This document shows, in pieces, positions 7,017 to 14,700 of a DNA stretch of 25,081 nt. Below the pieces are notes generated by a model. It was not told the DNA's origin. It was given only the letters and a program-made list of their open reading frames with translations, and made no database searches. Location: assembly GCA_964653285.1 (NCBI GenBank), contig CAZZEX010000072.1, positions 1-25,081 of the forward strand, written 5' to 3'. The translations under genes were made by a program, and so were the position numbers. Every line of letters starts with the position of its first letter. Positions within the stretch are counted from its first letter, which is position 1. This stretch comes from CAZZEX01 sp964653285 (GTDB lineage: Bacteria > Chloroflexota > Anaerolineae > B4-G1).

Positions 7017-10000
7017 ATGAGAGCCAAACCTGCTTGGTCATTGGCCATTGGACTTCGGCGAGCTCAGTCTAGCCGTCATTGGTCATTAATATCGGTCGGA
7101 CTGTTTCTGGCCCGCGTCGTGCTGGAGGCCACCTGTCGGCCCTGGTCGTGGTTTCTTGTTGTGGCGGTGGGCCTGCTGGCAGCGCTGGGTGGTCTCGCCC
7201 TTGGCCGCTGGCTGGCACCACGATCCAGGTCGTTGGTCATTGGTCATTGGCCATTGATCGTTAATCATTGGCCGGCCTTGTTGCTGCTTGTCTACGTTCT
7301 TTGGCCCCGGCGTGATCCCTTCGTGGCGGGCAGTGTGGCAATCCTGGCTGCTCTAGTCTGGCTCTTCCCCTACACTCCCTCGCCCCCACACCTTCCCTCC
7401 TCCCTCCCCCGGTGGGCGGAACCGCTGGCGGACGGCGTGACCTTCATTGCCGCGCTGGCCGTCTATGTCGCCACCGCGGCCCCTGATGTCCTACCCGCCG
7501 ACGCGGGTGAGTTCCAATTGGTCGCCGCGCTCCTGGGCGTGGCCCACCCGCCGGGGTTTCCTCTCTACACGATGATGGGCCACCTGTTCATCCGCCTGCT
7601 CCCCTGGGGGACGCCGGCCTACCGGCTGAATTTGATGAGCGGATTGCTGGCGGCGGGCACACTGGTGCTGGTGGCACGGGCGACCCGCCTGTGGGCGCGG
7701 CGGCTGGGCGCTTCCCCTCTTGTGGCGCTGACCGGGGGCCTGGCGGCGGCGCTGACCTTGGGTACCGCCACCACCTTCTGGGCCCAGGCGACCATCGCAA
7801 GTAAACGACCTCTTACTGCCCTCATCGTTGCCCTTGCCTTCTATGCCCTCTCCCGCTTCGCTACCGCGGCCGAGCCACGGGAGGCAGATCGGGCCCTGGC
7901 CCTGCTAGGACTGGCCTTTGGGCTGGGCCTCGGCCATAACTCGCTGGGCTTTGTGCCCATCCTGTTTGTTGCCATCTACGTACTGCTGGTCGGCCCGCGC
8001 CTGACCGTGCAGCCTCGCCGCTGGTGGCGGCCGTTACTGGCAGGCATGGTTGGTTTCCTACCGCTGGCCTACCTGCCCATCCGTGGAGCGATGGACGCTC
8101 CTCAGGCGCCCCCTGGCCTGGATACCCTGCCGGGGTTCCTCCACCACTTCCTGGCGCGGGGATTTGCTGGCGATATGTTCGCCTTCGCCAACAGTACCGA
8201 CCTGCCCCACCGCCTGGCGCTCCTGCCGACACTCTTTCCTTTCCAGTTCAATGCCGTCCTACTGGCGGCGGCCCTGCTCGGCTTGATAGGGCTCCTGCGG
8301 CGCGATTGGCGGCTCTTCGTTCTGCTGGCGGGCAGCCTGGCCCTCCACACCTTCGTCTCTATCACCTATCGCGCCCCCCAGACCGTCGAGTACCTGATGC
8401 CGGCCTACCTGCCCATCGCCATCGCCGTCGGCCTTCTCCCCTCCCTCCTACCCCCACGCTCCCACACTTCCACGCTCCTCTGCTCCCTCGTCCTCTGGGC
8501 TGGCCTTCTCAACGGATGGGCGCACGGCCCCAGTTTCGTTGAACTAGCCGGAGACCACACCGCCCGCCAGTCAGTCGGGCCGCTCCTGGAGACAGCCCCC
8601 GCCGGGGCGTGCGTCCTGGCCGACTGGCGTTGGGCCACGCCGCTGTGGTATCTGCAGCAGGTTGAGGGTCTCCGTCCCGACGTCGAGGTACGCTACGTCT
8701 ACCCTGTCGCCGGAGAGGAGGATTGGGAGACCTGGTTGCGGTGCATCCGGGAAACCGATCCGGGGAGGCCGCTTCTGCTGACTCACTTCTACGAGTTCTC
8801 TGGCTACACCGCCGAGCCGTGGGAGGCGGGGTTCCTGCTCCGCCCCCGGCCGGTGACGGAGCCGGCGGCCTCCTTCACGCCGGTTGCTGCGATCTTTGGG
8901 GAGGAGGTGAGACTCCTGGGGTACAGCCTCCAGCAGAACTGGTCCCCCCCCTCTCCTCGCAGGGGAGGGGCCGAGGGAGGGGTCTGGTTCCACCCGGGGC
9001 AGGTGGCGGAGTTCGTCTTGGCCTGGCAGCCGCCCGGACCGCTAGACCGCTCTCCCTCGTTCACCCTCCGGCTGGTGGATGGGGAAGGTCACTACCGCGC
9101 CCAGGCCGACTGGGCGCTGGGCACTGACGTGGCCCCCGGAGAGGTGCGCTTCGAGCGGCTGATCTTGCCGCTGTATCCCACTCTGCCGACGGGCCGGTAC
9201 CGGGTGACGCTGGGGGCCTACGCCGTGACCGATGCGGGCTTTGAGACCCTGCCGACGGACGATGGGGAGACCGCGGTGACGCTGACCGAGCTGGAACTCA
9301 CGCCGTTCTCCCAGCCTCCTTTCACCCTCCACCGGCAAGCCATTCCCTTTGATGGTGGTCCGAGGCTGGTGGGTGTGGATTACGACCGCAGCGTACTGGA
9401 CGTCCTGCGGGTCTACCTGCACTGGCAGGGACCGGTAGATGAGGCATGGCAGGCGCGGGTGCGGACCGGTGGCGGTGTGGAGGGTGTAGCGTCGCAGCCG
9501 CCTGTCCCGGAAGGGGTGTACCAGACTGTCGTCGTGGACCTCGCACTCCCACACTCCTACACCTCCACACTCCCCGTGGATCCATTGCATCTTTCCCTGG
9601 CTGACGGGCAGGGACAGGTGAAAGCAGCGGCTGGCCCGTGGGGCTGGGCCGTGGAGGAGGTCAGGTTGCCCACCCCGGCGCCCGACGCTCGCTTCGTCCC
9701 CCTGGGCGACGAGATGGCCGTGGTCGGCGTCGCAGTCCCCACACTCCCTCACTCCGCCGCCCCCGCACCACCACTGGCGGTGGACGTGACGCTGGTGGCG
9801 CTGCGTCCGCTGACCAGCGACGACGCGATCAGCGTTCGGCTGATGGATGCCGATGGTCGCTGGCTTGCCCGTCACGATATGCAGCCAGCCCTCAGTGCCG
9901 TCCCTACCCTAAAGTGGATCCGGGGTAGCCGGGTGGTGGACCGGCATCTGCTGCCGCTCCCGCAGGATTTCACTGGCAGGGAGGTCCGGGCTACGCTGGT

Positions 10001-10088
10001 GGCCTATGAGCGATTCCGAATGACCCCGCTTCCACCTATGGATGGGCGGTTCAGTGAGGTCCCGCTGGGCACTTGGGCCCGGCCCTGA
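7017..10088 (+). CDS. DUF2723 (TMEM260-like) membrane protein with three C-terminal LLGY modules
   Basis: A 1023-residue membrane protein. The DUF2723 signature begins near residue 138: TAAPDVLPADAGEF with Asp162 and Glu165, then GVAHPPGFPLYTMMGHLF, and RLNLMSGLLAA. DUF2723 proteins are GT-C-fold, related to eukaryotic TMEM260 O-mannosyltransferase, so a role as an extracytoplasmic glycosyltransferase is probable but the sugar is unknown. Helices continue to about residue 500. The soluble remainder has three beta-sandwich modules starting at VRLLGYSLQQ, PRLVGVDYDR and MAVVGVAVPT. The first 90 residues are unusual: the gene starts in TTGGTCA-type heptamers, with a second run at 7233-7274 inside a helix. 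Tracts of CACACTCC-like octamers and a GC hairpin are also translated. The ATG at 7017 has no visible ribosome-binding site but follows a promoter closely. Confidence 0.82.
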   Translation: MRAKPAWSLAIGLRRAQSSRHWSLISVGLFLARVVLEATCRPWSWFLVVAVGLLAALGGLALGRWLAPRSRSLVIGHWPLIVNHWPALLLLVYVLWPRRDPFVAGSVAILAALVWLFPYTPSPPHLPSSLPRWAEPLADGVTFIAALAVYVATAAPDVLPADAGEFQLVAALLGVAHPPGFPLYTMMGHLFIRLLPWGTPAYRLNLMSGLLAAGTLVLVARATRLWARRLGASPLVALTGGLAAALTLGTATTFWAQATIASKRPLTALIVALAFYALSRFATAAEPREADRALALLGLAFGLGLGHNSLGFVPILFVAIYVLLVGPRLTVQPRRWWRPLLAGMVGFLPLAYLPIRGAMDAPQAPPGLDTLPGFLHHFLARGFAGDMFAFANSTDLPHRLALLPTLFPFQFNAVLLAAALLGLIGLLRRDWRLFVLLAGSLALHTFVSITYRAPQTVEYLMPAYLPIAIAVGLLPSLLPPRSHTSTLLCSLVLWAGLLNGWAHGPSFVELAGDHTARQSVGPLLETAPAGACVLADWRWATPLWYLQQVEGLRPDVEVRYVYPVAGEEDWETWLRCIRETDPGRPLLLTHFYEFSGYTAEPWEAGFLLRPRPVTEPAASFTPVAAIFGEEVRLLGYSLQQNWSPPSPRRGGAEGGVWFHPGQVAEFVLAWQPPGPLDRSPSFTLRLVDGEGHYRAQADWALGTDVAPGEVRFERLILPLYPTLPTGRYRVTLGAYAVTDAGFETLPTDDGETAVTLTELELTPFSQPPFTLHRQAIPFDGGPRLVGVDYDRSVLDVLRVYLHWQGPVDEAWQARVRTGGGVEGVASQPPVPEGVYQTVVVDLALPHSYTSTLPVDPLHLSLADGQGQVKAAAGPWGWAVEEVRLPTPAPDARFVPLGDEMAVVGVAVPTLPHSAAPAPPLAVDVTLVALRPLTSDDAISVRLMDADGRWLARHDMQPALSAVPTLKWIRGSRVVDRHLLPLPQDFTGREVRATLVAYERFRMTPLPPMDGRFSEVPLGTWARP
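7034..7085 (+). repeat. Scattered TTGGTCA heptamers at the 5' end of the DUF2723 gene
   Basis: TTGGTCA and TTGGCCA (7034-7047), and another TTGGTCA at 7079-7085, lie within the first 25 codons. They belong to the same heptamer family as 5454-5488. Confidence 0.6.
7233..7274 (+). repeat. Heptamer repeat (TTGGTCA family), six units, in coding sequence
   Basis: The units are two TTGGTCA, then TTGGCCA, TTGATCG, TTAATCA and TTGGCCG. They are read as SLVIGHWPLIVNHWP and merge with the following helix ALLLLVYVLW of the DUF2723 protein. The same peptide, SLVIGHW, arises from the repeat in the preceding gene. Confidence 0.8.
8947..8969. repeat. GC-rich coding hairpin, second perfect copy
   Basis: Arms CCCCTCTCC and GGGGAGGGG are identical to those at 3944-3966, with loop TCGCA. 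It is read as PPSPRRGGAEGG and splits the first LLGY module of the DUF2723 protein directly after LLGYSLQQNW. Confidence 0.75.
9544..9575 (+). repeat. CACACTCC-like octamer tract in coding sequence
   Basis: Near-perfect octamers (CACTCCCA, CACTCCTA, CACCTCCA, CACTCCCC) are read as PHSYTSTLP. Similar C/T-rich tracts built on the same words occur in this gene at about 7370-7412, 8449-8482 and 9736-9765, each giving Pro/Ser/Leu-rich linkers. Confidence 0.5.
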
Positions 10089-10122
10089 GAGGCCAGGTCT
10101 TTGGGAAGAAAACCTGGCTTCT
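10088..10122. repeat. Degenerate AGAAACC-type palindrome at the DUF2723 stop codon
   Basis: The arms AGAGGCCAGGTCTTT and AAAACCTGGCTTCT pair with a few mismatches around a short centre. The element resembles the in-frame palindrome at 241-274 and starts on the last base of the DUF2723 stop codon. It could form a transcript hairpin here, but no T-run follows. Confidence 0.55.
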
Positions 10123-10133
10123 GATCCCTTTGG

Positions 10134-10154
10134 TGAAACTTGAAACCTGAAACC
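10134..10154 (+). repeat. Heptamer repeat (TGAAACC), three units, before a start codon
   Basis: TGAAACT, TGAAACC and TGAAACC end three bases before the ATG of the O-antigen ligase-like gene. They occupy the place where a ribosome-binding site would be expected. Confidence 0.7.
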
Positions 10155-10157
10155 GAT

Positions 10158-11651
10158 ATGTCCTCCCAGGATTGGCTCTACCGTCTCTTCGCCTCCCGCC
10201 ACCGCTGGCTTTCCGCGCTGGCGACGCTGGTACTGTGTGCAGTGTTGGCCGCGGGCGTAGGCTACCTGCTGGCGGAGTTCGGCCCCCTCATCGCCGGGGC
10301 GGGGCTGGTTGGTCTGTTCCTCGGCCTGTGGATGCTGCGCGACATCGAAGTTGCCTATCGGGTCGTCATCGGTGTCGTCTGTCTGCTGCCCTTTGCCTCC
10401 TTCCCTATCGAAATCGGCTTCACCCCCACCTTCCTAGACGCCGCGATGGGATCGCTGTTCCTCCTATGGGCGCTCCAGATCGCCACCGGCACTCAACAGG
10501 AGTTCGTCGGCACGTCCCTGGGCCTGCCCATCGGCGTGTTTATGCTGCTGGCGGTGGGGTCTTTCGTCTTCGGGCTGGCCCATGCCTCGCTGACCCCCTA
10601 TATCCTGCGTCACTTCGGCGAGGTACTGCTCAGCGTGGCGCTGTTCTTCCTCGTCGTCAACACCGTGCAGGACGTGGGACGGCTACGACGCATCGTGTGT
10701 GCGCTGATTCTGTGCACATTCGCGGCGGCTGTTCTGGGCGTCGTTCTGTACGTCGTCGCTGCTTATATCTCCGACGATTTGGTCGTACGCGCCCTCTCTG
10801 CGTTGGGGCGGCTGGGATACCCTGCCGGGCCGGACGTCCTCCGCTACATCCGTGACGACCCTGAACTGCCCATGCGGGCTACCTCCACTTCGGTGGACCC
10901 CAACGTGCTGGGCAGTCTTCTCAACCTGACGCTGGGCATTGCCGTGCCACAACTATTCGCTCGGCGACCGCTCATCCGCCGCCGCTACCTGGTGCCGATG
11001 GTAGGCGTGATGGCGCTCTGCCTGGGGCTGACCATCAGCCGGGGCTCGCTGGTGGGGGTGGGGGGCGCGCTGGTCATCGTCGCCACCCTGCGGTACCGCA
11101 AACTGTGGCTGCTCCTGCTCGTGGCGCTGGTGCTTCTGCTCGCCTTGCCCCAGACCCAGGGTTTCGTCGCGCACTTCACCCAAGGAATACATGGCGAAGA
11201 CCTGGCGACCCAGATGCGCTTTGGAGAGTACAAGGACGCGTTCATCCTGATCAGGCGTTACCCCTGGCTGGGCGTCGGCTTCGCTGGCTCGCCCGATATT
11301 GACACCTACATCGGCGTCTCCAACGTCTATCTCCTCGTCGCCGAGCAGATGGGATTGGTGGGCCTGGCCAGTTTCCTCGTCGTGGTGGGGGCCCTCTTCG
11401 CCCGCTTCTGGCGCACCCGAGACTTGGCGGCGGCCGACCCGGAACTGGAGTCCCTATGGTGGGGACTGCACGCCGGGTTAATGGGAGCGCTGGTGGGGGG
11501 CATCTTCGACCATTACTTCTTCAATTTGGACTTCCATCACTCTGTCACCCTTTTCTGGCTGGTGGTCGGGCTGGCGACGGCGGCAACGGAGATAATCCGG
11601 CGACGGGCCGAGAAGTCGCCTGTCTATTATGAAAACAGTGAGCACAAGTAA
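10158..11651 (+). CDS. O-antigen ligase/polymerase-like membrane protein (Wzy_C)
   Basis: About 497 residues with roughly a dozen hydrophobic helices. The Wzy/WaaL-like part is in the second half: TISRGSLVGVGGA, then the large extracytoplasmic loop with MRFGEYKDAFILIRRYPWLG and VGFAGSPDIDTYIGVSNVYL, whose Arg residues and GVGFAG turn match the O-antigen ligase/polymerase domain. Such proteins polymerise or attach lipid-linked glycan repeats outside the membrane, fitting the four upstream glycosyltransferase-like genes. I prefer ATG 10158 to the in-frame TTG at 10140, because the TTG lies inside a heptamer repeat. Neither has a good ribosome-binding site. It follows the DUF2723 gene by 69 bases and may share its transcript. 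Ligase and polymerase cannot be told apart from sequence. Confidence 0.8.
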   Translation: MSSQDWLYRLFASRHRWLSALATLVLCAVLAAGVGYLLAEFGPLIAGAGLVGLFLGLWMLRDIEVAYRVVIGVVCLLPFASFPIEIGFTPTFLDAAMGSLFLLWALQIATGTQQEFVGTSLGLPIGVFMLLAVGSFVFGLAHASLTPYILRHFGEVLLSVALFFLVVNTVQDVGRLRRIVCALILCTFAAAVLGVVLYVVAAYISDDLVVRALSALGRLGYPAGPDVLRYIRDDPELPMRATSTSVDPNVLGSLLNLTLGIAVPQLFARRPLIRRRYLVPMVGVMALCLGLTISRGSLVGVGGALVIVATLRYRKLWLLLLVALVLLLALPQTQGFVAHFTQGIHGEDLATQMRFGEYKDAFILIRRYPWLGVGFAGSPDIDTYIGVSNVYLLVAEQMGLVGLASFLVVVGALFARFWRTRDLAAADPELESLWWGLHAGLMGALVGGIFDHYFFNLDFHHSVTLFWLVVGLATAATEIIRRRAEKSPVYYENSEHK

Positions 11652-11685
11652 GAGCGAAGGGTGATATATCGAGTGGATTGGCAAA

Positions 11686-11714
11686 TTGGCGCTGCACACG
11701 GAGTGTGCTAGAAT
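11686..11714 (+). promoter_or_regulatory. Promoter with an internal palindrome, for the cyclase gene
   Basis: TTGGCG (11686-11691), a 17-base spacer and TAGAAT (11709-11714) precede the cyclase ATG by 33 bases. The spacer contains the perfect inverted repeat GCACAC-GGA-GTGTGC (11694-11708), which ends at the base before the -10 box. A dimeric regulator binding there would block the promoter. GGGAG at 11732-11736 is a plausible, slightly distant ribosome-binding site. Confidence 0.55.
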
Positions 11715-11747
11715 ATCCCCAGTTCGTGTCTGGGAGATGGGATCCTA

Positions 11748-14700
11748 ATGCGCTGTCCTCAATGCGGGTTGCTCAATCCTGATATTGTGCTCCAGTGCGC
11801 CGGTTGCGGCGCTGCGCTCACTGGCCGCGGCACTACGCTCTCTGCAACGGACGAGGCGGACATCCAGCACAAGCCATCCGTAGCCGAGGAGGCCATACGC
11901 CGCCTGCGCCGCTACGTCCCCTCTGTCGTTGCGGAAGGCATCCTGCACGATCAAGAGCGGCTGCGCGGTGAACGCCGCGAGGTAACAGTCCTTTTCGCCG
12001 ACGCGGTGAACTTCACCCGCCTCTCGGCCTCGCTGGACGCAGAGTCGGTCTTCAACCTGATCAATGACCTGCTAAGCCGCCTGGTGGCGTGTGTCCACCA
12101 CTATGACGGCCTCGTGGACAAGTTTACTGGTGATGGCATGATGGTGGTGTTCGGCGCACCCATCGCCCACGAAAACGATTCCGAACTGGCCGTCCGCGCT
12201 GGGTTGGATATGCAGAGAGCCGCTGCTGAGTTTGAACCCATCGCCCGGGCCCAGTTGGGCGCTCCCCTGCAAATCCGCATCGGCATCCACAGTGGGCCAG
12301 CGGTTGCAGGTATCATCGGCACCCGAGAGCAGGCAGCCTACACTGTCATCGGAGAGACGGTCAACCTGGCATCGCGATTGGAGTCGCTGGCCCGGCCCAG
12401 CCACATCATGGTCAGTTCCCGCGTCTACCACCAGACGCGCGCGCTCTTTAACTTTCAGGCGATGGGCATGGCCCAGGTCAAGGGGATCGCTGAGCCTGTG
12501 GCCGTCTATGAGGCCATAGGGGATCGCTCCGAGCCATTGCCGACGCGGGGTGTGGCGGGTGTCACCGACGTCTTCTTGGGGCGCGACGCTGAACTGGAAC
12601 AATTGCGCGTCTTGGTAAATGCCTTCCTCGACGACCGGCACGGCCGGCTAGTGACGATTCGTGGCGATGCTGGCATAGGTAAGTCGCGGTTGGTCTCTGA
12701 GGGGCTCTCCACCCTCATACCTGACCCGGTAGCGATCTGGCAGGGGCGTGGGCTGCCCTATGCCCAGGGTGTCGGCTACGGCGTCTTCCGCTCATTGCTG
12801 CAAGATGCTATACGTACCTGCCTGCCTGACGTGGCATGGGATGCCCAGGTATCCTCCGCCCTGCGCCCATTCCTGCGGCAGATATTGGGGCTGGCTCTTG
12901 CGCCAGAGGAACAGGCTGCCTTGCGTTACCTGGAACCAGAGCGCATCAAGCAGTTGACAGTCCTGGCGCTGCGCGAGTGGCTCCTGGGCGAGGCCCGCCA
13001 GCGCCCGGTCGTGCTGATCCTGGATGATTTCCACTGGGCCGACGATCTCTCGCGGGACATGTTGCAGGCGTTGGTCAACCTTATCCACGAGGTGCCTGTG
13101 CTCCTGTGCGTCATCGCGCGCCCCCAACCGGAGGCGCTCTTGGACTTTGCAGTCCCTCCGACGGGGGAACCGCTGGCCGCGCCTCTGCACCTCTCCCTGG
13201 AATTGAAGCCCCTTTCGCCAGAGCACAGCCGGGCGCTGCTGGCTTACCTGGTTGACCTGAAGGGCCTGCCGGAGCAGCTCATCAATACTATCCTGACCCG
13301 TGCCGAGGGCAACCCCTTCTACATCGAAGAGTTTGTGCGTATGTTGATCGAGAAGGAGATGCTGACGCTGGAGGACGGTCGATGGCAGGTGGCCTCGGCG
13401 GTGGCGCTGCAGAGGCTGGAGATCCCTACGACTTTGCGCGGGCTGATGATGGCGCGTGTGGACCGTCTGCCAGAGGATTTGCAAGACGTGCTGCGCAGCG
13501 CCGCCGTCATCGGCCTGCAGTTCTCCGCCCGCTTGCTGGGGGAAATCGAACGCCGGCTTCACGGCACCGCCAGCGTACTGCCGCCGCTGGAACGGCTTAA
13601 GGACCTGGGGTTGTTGGTAGAGCGGCTCCAGGCTGGCGAGCAGATGGGTGCAATCTATGCCTTCCGCCACATCCTCACCCAGGAGACGATCTACCGCAGC
13701 CTGCTGCGCAGCCAGCGCCCCGGGCTGCACCGCACGGTGGCCGAGTGTATCGAACACCTCTACGCTGCTGACCTGAGCAACCAGGTCGAAGTGCTGGCAC
13801 TGCACTACCACCGCGCCCGCGTGCATGACAGGGCCATGCACTACGCGCTGCTGGCAGGCGACCGCGCCCGCGAGCGCTTTGCCAACCGCGAGGCCATCGA
13901 ATACTACAGCCTTGCGTTGCAACTCTCACAACACATCGGCAACTGCCAGGCCGAGCGCTGGCAGGCGGCTGTCGGGTTGGGCCAGGTCGAACAGCATGTC
14001 GGTGAGTATGAGGAAGCCACCGCTTGCTACCAGGCCGCGCTGGAAGAGTGGGATAAGGCTGCCCCGGAAGCCCGCGCTCAGGCCATGCTCAGGCTGGGAC
14101 AGGTGTGGGAGAAGCGCGGCGACTTGCAGGAGGCTGAAGACTGGCTGCATCAAGGGATGGCCCAACTCAGCGACGCTGGCGCAATGCTTCCTGAGCTACG
14201 CACCCGGCTCTACTCAGAGCTGGGTTGGCTCAGCCTGCGTCGGGGTGACCTGACCGCAGCGCAGGAGTGGCTGGAGCAGGGGCTGGCGCAGGTTGGCGAT
14301 ACCGAACACTACGATGTTCTATCGTCCATCCTCAACCGCCTGGGCGCAGTGCACTATAATCGCAGCGAGTGGGATCAGGCAGCGGAGTGCGTCGAACGCG
14401 CCCTGGAACTTCGCGAACGACTGGGGGATCTCGTCGGCTACGCCCGTTCCCTGAACAACCTGGGCATCCTCAAGCAGGCCAGTGGCGATTGGGGCGGTGC
14501 ACTGGCCGATTTCGAGCGCGCAGTCGAGTTGCACGAGCGCATCGGCGAAGTCGAGGGGCTGGCCCTGGCCTGCACGAACCTGGGCGTGCTGTCCACCGAT
14601 CGCGGCGAGTGGGCCAAGGCAGAGGAGAACCTCCGTCGCAGTTTCGCTATCGCCCAACGCATTGCACACCCCTATCAACTGGCACTGGCTCACATGAACC

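Noticed and set aside
10140..10157. TTG 10140 as the start of the ligase-like gene
   Set aside because: It falls inside the TGAAACC heptamer repeat; ATG 10158 directly after the repeat is the simpler start.
12792..13922. A 376-codon minus-strand ORF opposite the ATPase part of the cyclase
   Set aside because: The plus strand carries Walker motifs and TPRs in one continuous frame. The minus-strand product has no recognisable domain.
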